Shown here: piece by piece, positions 1 to 11,253 of the stretch
Numbering within the stretch: the stretch's first letter is position 1
Layout: each line of letters begins with the position of its first letter
Origin: Paraphysoderma sedebokerense
Taxonomy: Eukaryota > Blastocladiomycota > Physodermatomycetes > Physodermatales > Physodermataceae
Direction of reading: 5' to 3'
NCBI GenBank assembly: GCA_025602915.1
Contig: JAHLJZ010000039.1
Coordinates: 1 to 64,000, forward strand
DNA length: 64,000 bases
Notes under the pieces: generated by a model
The model's database searches: none
The model's input: only the letters and a program-made list of their open reading frames with translations
Told to the model about the DNA's origin: nothing
Made by a program: the position numbers and the translations under genes

Positions 1-583
1 TGCCGCCATCAATGCAACTACTGACCGCAGATGGACACCCCTTCATAATGCTACTGAAAAGGGTTATTTAGATGTCAGCAAATTCTTGGTCGAAAATGGA
101 GCTGATGTCAATGCAACCATTGACCGTAAATGGACAGCGCAGCATATCGCTACTAAAAAGGGTCAGTTGGAAATTGTGAAATTCTTGGTTGAAATGGGTG
201 CAGATATCAATGCAACCGATAAGCACAAATGGACACCGCTACATACTGCTACAGGAAAAAAACATTTAGATGTTATCAAGTTCTTGCTCGAAAATGGAGC
301 TGATGTCAATGCAACCATTGACCGTAAAAGGACAGCGCTGCATATCGCTACTAAAAAGGGTCAGTTGGAAATTGTGAAATTCTTGGTTGAAATGGGTGCA
401 GATATCAATGCAGCCGATGTGTACAAAACAACCCCGCTTCAGATTGCTTTTGATAAGAATCTGTTTAGAGTTGCCATGTTATTGGTTGAAAATGGAGCAG
501 ATACCGGAACTCTTGGACGTATTGCTAATGGAATTCTTTTTCTTCTTCTGATCTTGTCATTTTTGTGGATGGGATTCGCATAA
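1..583 (+). CDS. Ankyrin-repeat protein with hydrophobic C-terminus, 5' truncated by window edge
   Basis: The frame is open from base 2 and ends at a TAA at 581-583, so the start lies off the left edge. The visible part is about 190 residues of canonical ankyrin repeats of 33-34 residues, with recurring signatures such as TPLH, ALHIATKKG, LVENGAD and VNAT. Two blocks (around 86-180 and 275-395) are almost identical at DNA level, which points to recent internal repeat duplication. After the last repeat, the final 17 or so residues (GILFLLLILSFLWMGFA) form one strongly hydrophobic segment reaching almost to the stop codon, as in a tail-anchored membrane protein. Ankyrin repeats mediate protein binding, but no partner can be inferred. 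The family call is very sure and the cellular role unknown. Confidence 0.93.
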   Translation, partial: AAINATTDRRWTPLHNATEKGYLDVSKFLVENGADVNATIDRKWTAQHIATKKGQLEIVKFLVEMGADINATDKHKWTPLHTATGKKHLDVIKFLLENGADVNATIDRKRTALHIATKKGQLEIVKFLVEMGADINAADVYKTTPLQIAFDKNLFRVAMLLVENGADTGTLGRIANGILFLLLILSFLWMGFA

Positions 584-2126
584 GAAAACTAGTATTGTGC
601 ATGGACTGAAGTACCAAAGCTCTCCTGTGGAACAGAAATTATTTTCCAAGCTCTATTATTTTTTTTACATCTCATTTATCATTTATATTAATAGCTTTAG
701 TATTAATGATATCAGAATTAGTGATTTATGTCTTCACACTTAGTTTTATCATAGTATTATCTGTAGCGTATAGGATAATCAGGCCAGAGATACTTCTAAG
801 CCGATCTGTCAATAAATATATTATGTTCACTTAATCTCTTATGATCAAGTCATGCTAATCATTGAGTAATATTGACTGCGCAAGACAAGTAAAAACCTAT
901 GCTGTAAAATTATGTGTACGGCAACTACAGCTTATACTCACTGTAAGAATCCTAGTACTGATCTTTTCAAATGGTAAGTAAAGGCCGATCGCATTATTTA
1001 GGCGAGACCACAAGTGCCGGTAATGATCTCATGAACAATTCACACAAGGTATCGAGTTTTCTCAATATCGTTACAGAAGTGTATATACTACCCCGAAGAA
1101 ACATTGCAATGCTTCAATGTCATAGTAATTTCCCATAATGTCGTAGGATTTACTTTCGCAGTGTTGAAATAATATGTCTTGAATCATAACTATATCTTTT
1201 GTGCCAAAATTTTACCTCTCGAGAAGGCTAGAGTGAGAGTGGCATAGATGCTGATTATTATAAACGAATAATAAACTGCTTAAGATGGACAGACTTCGTG
1301 ATCTCAGCGGTGGGGGTTACAGAACATATAATTGGAATTTTTTGTTTTACTATAGTTTGAGCCGCTCTGTCATAAATTTCACGGTACGACTTTGGAATGA
1401 GTATTATATCTTTTCCTAAATGACTTGTGCCCATTGAAGTCCATTATCCCATTCTTTGTTTTTGACCCGGCAGATTGTCAATAAAACAATTGAAATATAA
1501 GACTGAGTTCAAAATGCAAACGAATGAAGCGATCACAATCCGCGACCACAATTTCCCTCCTGCGACGCCAAATATTTTATTTACGTATTTTGTTACCAAC
1601 CGACCTGGCCTTGCTTTGGTTGTTACGACTAATCTATGGATTTCGCCACTTTGTCCTGATCTGGCATGACTTTTAAATTGTTGCTGAGGGGACGCTCTCA
1701 AAACTACAGAATTATCATTACAAAGTCACCAAAAGGTCTTCTAGGCTACTGACAAAACTCACTTTTATCGATATCGGCTCCTTAGACATATTCCGCGGTA
1801 CTGAAGGCACCAATTAAGCACGCGCCATTATCGTTGCCTGTACTTTGTACTTGTTCATCGTAGACTCATAGTAAAAATCATTCGTTGAATTGATGTTTTC
1901 AAACTCATAGCGGAGTTGGATTCACTTGCACTTTTTCAGGAAAACGTGGAATGAATATGGCAGAGTCTGTGATACTTCTAGCTGACTTCGAATACTCAAA
2001 ACACGTGATATTCACGAGGCAAGGTTCTGGCACAGACTTCAATAATATACGCTCTCCTTCGTTCCCTCTCATCATCATCACCATCATCATCCATTCCCTC
2101 TCTATATCATCTATTCCCTCTCATCC
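584..2126. other. AT-rich intergenic region between the ankyrin gene and cullin-1
   Basis: About 1.5 kb with only short overlapping open frames on both strands and no recognisable protein or RNA. A single CACGTG palindrome lies at 2002-2007, 120 bases before the cullin start. A pyrimidine-rich tract with TCATCA runs from about 2055 to 2125 and is probably the cullin 5' leader. Confidence 0.6.
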
Positions 2127-5100
2127 ATGGCACAACCTGTCCTCGACTTCCAATCGACATGGGCCCGCCTCGAACTCGGCATCGACGCCATCATGAACAG
2201 ACTCAGAGAAGGCTTGAGTTTTAAGCGCTACATGGAACTCTATACGTATCCTTTTTCCCCCACCTTTGCTTTCATCCCTCCCCCCGTCCCTCAGTCCTCC
2301 CCAATCCCGCATATTCAGTCCGGCAATTCCATTCATTCTAAAACAATCGAGGGTTTGATCGCAATTTCGACCGAGAAAAACCACTAGGCTGTTCTCATAA
2401 CACGAACAACCCTTGTTTATTCCGTTCCTCTTAAACCATCTTAGGTTCCTCGCTCTTGCGACGCACAATGAACCCACCGGGATGAATTTACCGGCAAACT
2501 TTTGCCTGGCCCAAGTCACATTTTGAATGAGATAAATTGTGGAATTGCTCTGGATGGGGAATGGAACTGTAGATCCGGCCAAAACTCATATCCACTATCG
2601 TTCAACCTTATTCCTTAACTTTTTTTACCCCCGTTTTTGTTTATTAATTTGGTGATATAGTGACATCTACAATTACTGCACGAATTCAAAAGCTCAAATG
2701 CAATTGACTGATGGTTCTAACCGAGGTATGACCCTATCCCTTCATGTCATGACGTGTGCAAAAAGTTGACATCTCACCTTTCTAACCACACTTGAAAGCC
2801 GGAGCCAATTTAATGGGTGCCGATTTATACAGTAGTCTATGCCAATATTTGAAAAGACATTTGACAAAACTTAAAGAGGTACGGCTTTTGAAATATGAAC
2901 CCGTCGGTAGCCATCTTCGATGACTCATTCCCGCGCCTTAATTGAATCGTTATTCTAGCAATTGGAAACACATATGGGCGTGGATTTACTTCATTTTTAT
3001 ACCAAAGAATGGGAAAAATATACCAAAGCGTCAAAATATGTTGATCATCTATTTCGCTACATTAACCGGCATTGGGTGAAGAGGGCACTCGATGAAGGTC
3101 GAAAGAATGTGTACGACATATATACGGTATTGGAACTCGTTCCTTCTGTCAGGGGTTGAGTCTTTTTGTACTAATACCTTCGTTCATTCCTGTTTTTTAG
3201 CTCGCTCTTGTTTCGTGGAGAGACCACATGTTCATTCATGTACAAGCAAGCGTCATGAACGCTGTGATCAAGCTCATAGAGAAACAACGAAATGGAGAAA
3301 CCGTCGAAACAAGCCTGGTCAAACATGTTGTTGATAGTTTTGGTAAGGCCTTCTCCTTTTTATTTTGAGAGAATGCTGTCTGTCATATCATTTAACGCTA
3401 TCCACTCTGTGTTTACGGGGATATAGTTCTTCTCGGATTGGATGATCAAGACGCGTCAAAGGCAACACTAGATATCTACATTAAATACTTCCAGGTGCCT
3501 TTCCTCGAAAACACAGAAGTTTATTATAAAGCAGAGTCGGAAAAGTTCTTGTCGGAGAATTCGGTGACTGAGTACATGAAGAAAGCCGAATCAAGGCTTT
3601 CGGAAGAAGAGAGTAGAGTCGAAATGTATCTTCACCCCAGCACAAGGAAATCTGTTCGTATCCGCTATTTTCAGTTTTGTATTTTATTGCACCGCGTGTA
3701 GGTATTGACCTCTAATGTTTGATGTTGGCCCAAATAGTTGATAGCGACGTGCGAAAAAGTCTTGGTTTCAAATCACAGAGATACATTGACCGAAGAATTC
3801 CAAACTTTGTTATTAAATGATAAGATAGAAGGTACGTCTTGATTTTATAGCTAATGATGTTCAAAATGGGTTAAACTCATGTCCTCTCTAATGTACTCTG
3901 TTCTAGATCTCACCCGCATGTACAGTCTCCTTTCCCGTGTCCCTGAACTCCTCGAACCTCTTCGTTTAAAACTTGAAAGCCATATTCGTAAAGCCGGTCT
4001 TGGCGCTGTCGATAAAATCGCGGATCAACAAGAAAACGCTGAATCGCAGCAGCTTGAACCCAAAGTATACGTCGACGCTTTACTTGCCGTTCACAAAAAA
4101 TATGCGGATCTCGTCAACACTGCGTTCCGTGGCGAGCCTGGATTTGTTGCCGCCCTGGATAAAGCCTGTCGTGAATTTGTCAATCGAAACAAGATCTGTA
4201 AAACCGCGGCTAGTAAAAGTCCCGAATTATTGGCCAGGTATTGTGATTCGCTGTTGAAGAAGAGTTCAAAGAACCCAGAAGAAGGTGAATTGGAAGACTT
4301 GCTGAACAGTATTGTACGTTTTGTCTCTTGAAAGCTTTCTATCCTGATATCTGGTCTCGCACACCATCTAACAATTGTCTGTCGTCTTTATGATACAACA
4401 TAGATGGTCGTCTTCAAGTATGTTGAAGATAAGGATGTTTTCCAGAAATTCTATTCCAAAATGTTGGCAAAACGGCTTGTATCCGGTACTTCAGCATCCG
4501 AAGACGCCGAAGCCAGTATGATTAGCAAACTTAAAGAAGCCTGCGGTTACGAATACACATCGAAATTACAAAGAATGTTTACAGATATCGGTGTCAGTAA
4601 AGATTTGAACGATCAGTTTAGAAACCAATTGGAAACCAATCATGATGCGAGTGAATTAGGTATGTGAAGCGATCTGCGGCTTGGGTGAGAGTTGCTTGAG
4701 CTAACCTGATTTTTTTTCTTATCTTTTAGTTGATTTCTCAATTATGGTCCTCAGTACCGCTTCGTGGCCGCTGAACCCGGCTACCACCCCGTTCAACATA
4801 CCGCAAGATGTATGTTGTGTTATTTTGAGTCAGACAAGTAAAATGTTTCTGTATGTTGACCCATCACAATATTTGTAGCTCATTTCCACCTACGAACGAT
4901 TCCAAAAATTCTATCAAGCCAAACATTCGGGTAGAAAACTGAATTGGTGTTTCAATCATTCAAAGGGAGAGTTGAAAGCCACGTACGCAAAGGGTTCAAA
5001 GACTGGATACACATTTCAAGTATGTTATCGCTATCTTTAATGTATTCACATGTTGCCGAGATGACTTACGATGGGTGCAACTATTTGTGCCGTTTTAATA

Positions 5101-5700
5101 GGTTTCAACGTTCCAAATGGCCATCCTCCTCCCCTACAACAACGCACTTTCCTATACCATTGAAGAACTCGCTCAACTGACAGCCCTCCAAGCCGATATT
5201 CTCTCCGGTTCACTCGCCATTCTAGTCAAAGCCAAAGTACTCGTTATGTCACCTGCAGATGCCAAAGTCGGCGACGCCGGGACGAAATACGATTTGAATC
5301 TGGATTACAAGAGTAAGAAGATTAGAGTGAATCTGAATATGCCGGTGAAAAGTGAGCAGAAAGCAGAAAGTGAGGAAACCCACAAAACAGTAGAAGAAGA
5401 TCGAAAAATGCTGATGCAGGTTTGTCTCTTCTACCCTTTCTTATTAATCACGTTTGCCGAGTCCATGAAAAACTCGTCTCACCACCGAATCGTGTCATTG
5501 TCTAGGCTGCCATTGTTCGAATCATGAAGACGAGAAAAGTGATGAAACATCAAAACCTCATCACCGAAGTGATCAACCAGTTACAATCCAGATTTAAACC
5601 TCGTATTCCGGATATCAAAAAATGTATCGACATATTACTAGAAAAAGAGTACATTGAAAGAACCGAAGGCGAAAAGGACACGTTTAGTTACGTCGCTTAA
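2127..5700 (+). CDS. CUL1: Cullin-1, scaffold of SCF ubiquitin ligases
   Basis: Thirteen exons can be joined in frame: 2127-2245, 2661-2725, 2799-2878, 2959-3126, 3201-3342, 3427-3653, 3738-3831, 3907-4313, 4404-4659, 4730-4809, 4879-5019, 5102-5419 and 5506-5700. They give 763 residues, the usual cullin-1 length. The N-terminus has the RYMELYT...YNYCT motif of the Skp1/F-box-binding cullin repeat. The middle has VSWRDHMF and [14 protein letters not shown]. The cullin homology domain includes [25 protein letters not shown], which binds the Rbx1 RING protein. The C-terminal winged helix has IVRIMKTRK, whose lysine is the expected NEDD8 site, and it ends in SYVA. The product scaffolds Skp1/F-box substrate receptors and the E2-binding RING subunit. 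Exon 6 uses a weak donor (GTTCGT), chosen because it restores STRKSLIATCEK. Two F-box genes lie at the far end of the window. Confidence 0.97.
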
Positions 5701-6209
5701 ATCAAACATTATTCTTCTATCATTTGTGTAACCCTAAAGCCCATCAATCATGGTATGGTGCCGCTACTAGCTATCAACAAATTTCAATGTATGAATTTGT
5801 GTGATCTGACGGATGACGAATAACAAATGAGGATTTGAATTGTTGGAATGAGAATGACGGTTTAATTGTGTTGTAGAATCACTTGATTATTGTACCGAGA
5901 ATCTTTTTTTCCCAAAAAAAAAAAAAAGAAGAAAAAAAAGAAAGATAAAAGTAGCGTGACAATCAGTATGGCAATACCCACATGTTTAAATCTACAAATC
6001 TACCCGGTTGTTTCATTTTTTTTTATAATCGCCGTCAATCAAGAATAGTTCAACAATTATATAGTTTTTTTTCTTCCCAATATTGTACGTCTACAATGTC
6101 CAAAACTGTCTTGGTCTTTTCGGTTTCTATTCTTTTTGGCATTCATCTCGTAAATGATATATAACGGATTTATAATAAAAGCAAATAAATTTTATTCCTA
6201 TTCCTTTTT
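5701..6209. other. Cullin 3' flank
   Basis: The cullin 3' untranslated region and spacer. It contains an A-rich run at about 5910-5950 and an AATAAA-like signal near 6180. No gene is seen. Confidence 0.5.
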
Positions 6210-6520
6210 GGATTGAATCCGGTGGTATCCAACGACATCAATTGAACGTTACCAAACGATCAAAATTACCACGTATCAAGTTTCCCTGCTTCGATGCATT
6301 ATAGAGAATTATTGTATATTTAATTCAGAAGGTACCGTAATACGTTCCGGTATAATATATATTGTAATGATTGAATGGTTTTACAGAGATTTTCTTAGCA
6401 GTTAATTCGTCCTTTCAAAGTAAGTATCCATAATCTTTAGTTTAATCGTGTTTGTTGTGGTATTTGTCGTGTTGTTTGTAATATTTGTCGTGATCTTTGT
6501 AATACTTGTGATGATAATAA
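6210..6520. repeat. Direct duplicate A of the 3' end of the Tyr/Lys/His-rich gene
   Basis: This about 310-bp stretch matches 6737-7031 almost along its whole length. Shared words include GATGCATTATAGA, TTTAATTCAGAAGGTACC, TTCCGGTATAATATATAT and the coding stretch ending in TTTAATCGTGTTT. It copies the terminal exon and downstream flank of the minus-strand gene at 6956-7850. The copies have diverged by many substitutions and a few small indels, so the duplication is not recent. Confidence 0.85.
6442..6520 (-). pseudogene. Orphan copy of the terminal exon of the Tyr/Lys/His-rich secreted protein
   Basis: On the minus strand this reads HHKYYKDHDKYYKQHD, then a short His/Lys/Asp tail and TAA. 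It parallels the last exon of the intact gene, which reads NHKYYKDHNKYYKKHD with a similar tail. No acceptor AG stands at the equivalent position and none of the three upstream exons is present. It is therefore a detached exon inside duplicate A, not a working gene. A minor role as an alternative 3' exon cannot be excluded from sequence alone. Confidence 0.7.
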
Positions 6521-6736
6521 TGAACAAGTAGGGTGATTAAGAATAGATAGATGATCATGTCAAAGATCCGAGCTGGAGCAGATGGTTATATTAGCGTATC
6601 ACCATCGGTCAACCAAAGCATCTTTGCGCGCATTATGAGAACATACAATTGAGCAATACATTTAAAGCTTACAATTGCTAGATCGATAACATATGCGAGA
6701 ACTGATGTAGTTTAGTCCTTAAGCAATTGTCCGATA

Positions 6737-7031
6737 TGGAATCTGGTGGCATCCAACCACACCGATTGAATATTGCCAAAGCATCAGGATCGACACATAT
6801 CAAGCTTCGATGCATTATAGAAAATTATTATATATTTAATTCAGAAGGTACCATATACATTCCGGTATAATATATATATTGTAATGATCGAATGCTTTAA
6901 CAGAGATTTCATCAGCCAACTCATCCTTTCAAACTAACTATCCACAATCTTCAGTTTAATCGTGTTTCTTGTAGTATTTGTCATGTTTTTTGTAATATTT
7001 GTTGTGATCTTTGTAATACTTGTGATTATAA
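6737..7031. repeat. Direct duplicate B, overlapping the terminal exon of the Tyr/Lys/His-rich gene
   Basis: Partner of 6210-6520. It contains the functional last exon (7034-6956, minus strand) and its 3' flank. About 220 bp of unrelated sequence separate the two copies. Confidence 0.85.
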
Positions 7032-7850
7032 TATCTAATTACAAGATGCATCAAAAAATCAATTCAATGTTAAAGGCTGTATCGCGATTTTAAGGAATCT
7101 CAACGTGTGATTGTCAGACTTACTTCTTATGACCATAATTGTCTTTCTTGTAGTAAGCCTCCGCGTCAACATCAGTCCCTTCGATACTCTCACCATCAAT
7201 GCGGTAGCCTTTGTAGTATTTGCGGTGACGATACTTGTCATCATCATACCACCTATTTGATGAAGTTACAAAATGTGAGGCCAAATATATCGTAGTCGTG
7301 AGGTAAGTTTATATTCACTTTTTATGTTCATATCGGTTCTTTCTGTAATAGTCTTGGGCCATTACGCCGGTGCCGTCAATTCCATCATCGACCGAGTAGC
7401 CTTTAGAATATTTTTGTGGGTATCTATTGATATGTGGGAAGTTTGCGCCCAGTTTGTATGAAGTTGATTGAGAAGAGGAAAAGCCACTTACTTTCTGTGG
7501 TGTTCTTGCTTGTAGTAATCTATGTTGTAATTATCCTTTTTGTAATTATCTTTCTTGTAATCGTCTTTCTTGAAGTTGTCTTTCTTATAATAGTCCATTT
7601 TATGATCATCCTTTTTGTAGTAATCTTTCTTATAGTAGTCTTTTTTATAATTATCTTCTTTATGATAGTTCTTTTTGTAATCATCCTTGTCGTGATATTC
7701 TTTCTTGTCGTATGCAGCAGCGTTGAAATCGGCCACTGGTCCGGCAGATGTTGCAGTGATGTCTGCTGAAGCCGTGGCAGGAGTGGGAGTAGCATTGGCA
7801 ATCGTGCCAACGGCGGCAATAACTGCGAGGAGGAAAGAAATATTTGTCAT
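6956..7850 (-). CDS. Secreted Tyr/Lys/Asp/His-rich low-complexity protein with duplicated exon modules
   Basis: Four exons on the minus strand, 7850-7492, 7423-7319, 7252-7124 and 7034-6956, give 223 residues. Residues 1-20 or so (MTNISFLLAVIAAVGTIANA) are a signal peptide, followed by a short Ala/Thr/Pro spacer. A long run of degenerate DYKKD/NYKKD units follows. Exons 2 and 3 encode two versions of one module: KYxKGY, then a loop with GT, then YYxKxxYxHK. The last exon is HKYYKDH-like. All three introns sit at phase 2, so any internal exon can be duplicated or skipped without shifting frame. No cysteines are evident. Composition recalls Tyr/Lys-rich adhesive or wall-associated proteins, but that is inference and no family is recognised. 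A TATA-like element lies about 70 bases upstream. Confidence 0.82.
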
Positions 7851-7920
7851 GTTTCTTTACTGAATGAAATTAGAATGCTTGTAGAGATGTTGATATGGGT
7901 ATGAGACTCTGGCGGTCAAC

Positions 7921-7929
7921 TTATATATC
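7921..7929 (-). promoter_or_regulatory. TATA-like element of the Tyr/Lys/His-rich gene
   Basis: On the minus strand the sequence reads GGATATATAAG, about 70 bases upstream of the ATG at 7850. This is a normal position for a TATA box of a strongly expressed gene. The assignment rests on motif and spacing only. Confidence 0.5.
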
Positions 7930-8735
7930 CTCATATATGGCTGTGCGATGAAACGGTATTGACATTCTATTTTTAATTTGCAGTTAAAATGGCAGTGTCG
8001 GATGGTAGCATGCAAATTGGGTCCCAACAACTAGAAATAAAGATGATGTCAGATCAAATAGTCGCGAGCAAACGGTGATAAAAAAATCGATTTCTATCAC
8101 TTGCAGTGGCTGTATTGGCAAACTTGAAATCTCGAGCAATCATAGTGATTCAATGTGATCACAGTACTGTTATCCAACGTCTTGTCCATCGGAAGAGGAA
8201 TCTCTTGTTTTCGTAATCCCGGTATCATCAGTACCAAATTCCGTAACTATTTCATGATCGCAGGTAATGAAAGATGAGGATTCCCACTTATTGCGATTCA
8301 CTCACCGTCGGTGAGACGATAACAAAAATAGCAGCATCAACGCAAACATTTGCCTTGTGAATTATGAATTAATCGTTCAATAATTTTAATTTTTAACTCT
8401 ATTTTTCATTCTTTCTCTTTGCTTTTGAGGTTTATAGACTACTCAAATAATTCTGTAGTTCTTAATAATTCGGTTCCCGTACTTGATTACTTTTTGGTTT
8501 TGTTTGACTGGTACTATTCTAATTTCAATTCGCGATTTGTAACGAAATCGTAGTGAAATAGTAAACCCTCGCTTTCATGCTCTTCGCGCGACAGAACAAT
8601 AGGGTTTGAGATGACACTGGTCCAATTTTCCCACGACCTGACGAGTTAAGCAGAGAGCATTTATATACAAACACTGGGTCTGGACAACAATCATCACGGT
8701 ATTCCGGTATTCCAAAATCCAAATCAAATGCAACA
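7930..8735. other. Spacer between the secreted protein and the transposase-derived gene
   Basis: AT-rich sequence without a convincing frame. I looked here for a terminal inverted repeat belonging to the downstream transposase-like gene and did not see one. Confidence 0.45.
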
Positions 8736-10566
8736 ATGGGAAAAAAGAAAGCCAACCTCGATTGGAAGGATGTGGTAAAAATCCAAGAGCATTACAAATC
8801 CAATCCCTGTACTTATGCCCAACTACAGCAATGGATCTCGCAAGAATGCAAGGTTACAATCCACGAAAAAAGTATCGGCAGGTTGTTAAAACGAGAGATA
8901 GACGCAGACGCTTTACGAGTTTGTCCGAATCGAAAACGTAGACGATCTGTAAAGTACCCGCACGTTGATAGGGAGTTGTACCGTTGGGTTCAACAATACC
9001 AAGAGGCGGTCCCGTTGTCGGACGAGTTGGTCATAGATAAAGGTAAACAGATAGCAGAGGAACACGGGGAAAGTTCACTCCAGATTTCGGATGAGTGGCT
9101 GGAGAAATGGAAGAAACGGTACGGGATTAAGGAATATAAATCTCGTGGAAAGTCTGGCATGGTGGGTAATGATGTAGTGGAACAGGATTTACCGGACCTG
9201 TTAGCCAAGATTCGTGAATATACCCCGGAGGATGTGTTTAATATGAACGCAACTGGTTTGTTCTTCAGGTTAGTTGAATTTAGAATCATTCTTATCGTTT
9301 TTTTTTCCGCGCTTTATCTCAAGTCTGTTAACTTAGGATCGAACCCAATTCTACCCTCGTTTCTAACCTCACTTCTGCCCTCGCACGTCAGAAATTAACT
9401 GGTGTTAAGAAAGAGAAGGAACATTTATCAGTGGTTGTCTGCGCTAACGCTGATGGTTCTGAAAAAATGAGGCTGGTGGTCATCGGTAAAGATGAGACTC
9501 CTCCATGTTTTGGAGAAATTAACAAAGAAAACTTGGGAGTGACATGGCGATGGAATTCAAATGCGTGGATAACGGGAATCTTGTTCCGAGAGTGAGTTTA
9601 TTTGTTACTGATATACTGCGTGGATTATCCATGTGAAAACTATTCGACTGACTGTTGCTCATTAGATGGCTACGTAACATTGATGAAAGCATGAGGCTTG
9701 TTGGGAGAAAGATATTACTTCTCGTCAACAATTGTCCTGCCCACTCGATCGGTGATTTGGAACTATCGAATATCGAAGTCTACTTTTTCCCTCCATACAC
9801 AACGCAACCGATGGATGCCGGTATAATAAAGGCACTTAAGACAGAGTACCGAACGCGATACTTTCAATGGAAATTTCAAGCCTTAGAGAATACGAATGGC
9901 CCTGACGCTGTATTGCCGGAATTAACAGTTCTTGAAGCCATAGACTTTCTGAAAGAGGCTTGGGGCGCAGTTAGTAGTGACACAGTTCGTACTTCCTGGC
10001 ATCGTGTTGGGTTGGTATGGAATCAACAAGATATATTAGACGCCGACCGTGATATAAGTACTGTAGAAGCCGACTCGAATAATGACCGACTTCAATTGAG
10101 ACAAAAGAAGCATGAAAATCGACAAGACATATCTGACGCCGATCACGATATTACAGCTGTAGGAGCCGACTCAAATAACGACCGACTTCAACTGAAACAA
10201 GAGATGCATGAAGAGGAACGTAGTGTCGCCATGGTTGGCTACACAGACCAAGTAGCAATTGAGCCAGTCATCCATCATGAAGATGAGGAAGAGGTTTGTA
10301 AGGCGCTGGCAGTACAACAATCATCAAACTTATCCAATAATGAAGAGACCAAAGATATTTCCAATGATGAAGAGGAGGAAAAAGTGATGCCTACCATATC
10401 TCATAAGCAAATGGAGGAGTGTCTCGAGACAGCACGGTTGTATTTATTACAACAAGACAGGGAAGTAGAAGATGGAATTGACCAATTGACTGGGTTGCTG
10501 AAAGATGTGCGATCGTGGAAGCAGCAACGTATGAGACAATCTAGTCTTACAGATTATTTCAAATAA
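8736..10566 (+). CDS. Pogo/Tigger (CENP-B-like) transposase-derived protein with altered catalytic residues
   Basis: Three exons, 8736-9268, 9337-9591 and 9666-10566, join in frame to 562 residues. Residues 1-60 are a psq-type helix-turn-helix and about 70-135 a CENP-B-type helix-turn-helix (WLEKWKKRYGIK). A DDE endonuclease fold follows. The first catalytic motif, normally N-x-D-E-T-G, reads NMNATG. The second, normally VDNxxAH, reads VNNCPAH. The third, QPMDAGIIKALK, keeps its Asp. Two of three acidic residues are thus Asn or otherwise replaced, while the full-length frame and clean introns remain. The acidic C-terminal third holds a tandem duplication of about 30 residues (DADxDIxxVxADSNNDRLQL twice). 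This fits a domesticated DNA-binding protein better than an active transposon. No terminal inverted repeats or TA target duplication were found. A recently inactivated element is the alternative. Confidence 0.85.
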
Positions 10567-10881
10567 TATTGTCTTGCTGTAGGTCAATTGTAATAGTCTT
10601 GGACGGCTCTGTGACGTTTGCACTTTGTATTATATATTTTAAGATGTCAAATGTAATCAGTTGAAGGAAAATTAGCAAACTACAAAGATAATGTTGAACG
10701 AATTCCACGCACCTCTGTGAAGATTTAAAATGTATATACCGAACCGACCTTTCTGTTAACCAGGACGAGATTCAATGTTTGCTTCGATTGAGATATTTTC
10801 ACTACAATATCGTCGTTCGTGGTGATCATGGAAATGCGCCACGGTACATTGTGAATGTCGGGAAAATAGAAAAAAGTGTAT

Positions 10882-11253
10882 TCAAGAATGTTCTCGTAAT
10901 CGTTTCAATACTACTTTTACATGCTCATTATGCCTTGCAGGATCTTCCGAATAGATAACAATATCGCTTAGATAAATTACCACAAATTCGTCTAAACAAT
11001 CGCGGACGTTATCGTTTATAGATGATTGGAATGACGCAGGGGTATTTGTTAAACCAAAGGGCATTACCAAATACTCAAAATAACCGTAGCGAGTGTAGAA
11101 CGCTGCTTTCCATTCGTCTCCTTCGCGAATTCGAATTAAATTATAGGCACCACGAATGTCGAGTTTGGTGTAACGTTGAGCGGAACGAGTTTGGTAATGA
11201 GAGGAAGAGGATAACGATTTTGAAGGAGACGAATGGAAAACAGCATTGTGCAC
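10882..11253 (-). mobile_element. Ty3/gypsy LTR-retrotransposon fossil, reverse-transcriptase fragment
   Basis: The minus strand carries part of a Ty3/gypsy-type reverse transcriptase, recognisable from [13 protein letters not shown] and [16 protein letters not shown]. Only this part of the polymerase is present. No gag, protease, RNase H, integrase or LTR was found around it. A second, shorter stretch related to the same domain lies in the opposite orientation at about 11200-11280, suggesting a local inverted rearrangement. The element is a broken remnant. Its isolation and the loss of everything else suggest an old insertion, but no age can be calculated. Confidence 0.85.

Noticed and set aside
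2121-2582. Open frame of 153 codons on the minus strand overlapping cullin exon 1
   Set aside because: It is antisense to a well-supported conserved gene, has no recognisable domain and runs over intron sequence.
7434-7769. Plus-strand frame rich in Val/Ile/Phe that looks like a membrane protein
   Set aside because: It is the antisense of the Tyr/Lys-rich repeats, where complementary codons give hydrophobic residues.
6400-7850. CRISPR-like array suggested by regular TTTGTAGT/TTTGTAAT words
   Set aside because: The regularity is the reverse complement of Tyr/Lys codons in the secreted protein; unit spacing and sequence vary and the context is eukaryotic.
8300-10700. Search for terminal inverted repeats around the transposase-derived gene
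   Set aside because: None found by eye; short matches were no better than expected in AT-rich sequence.
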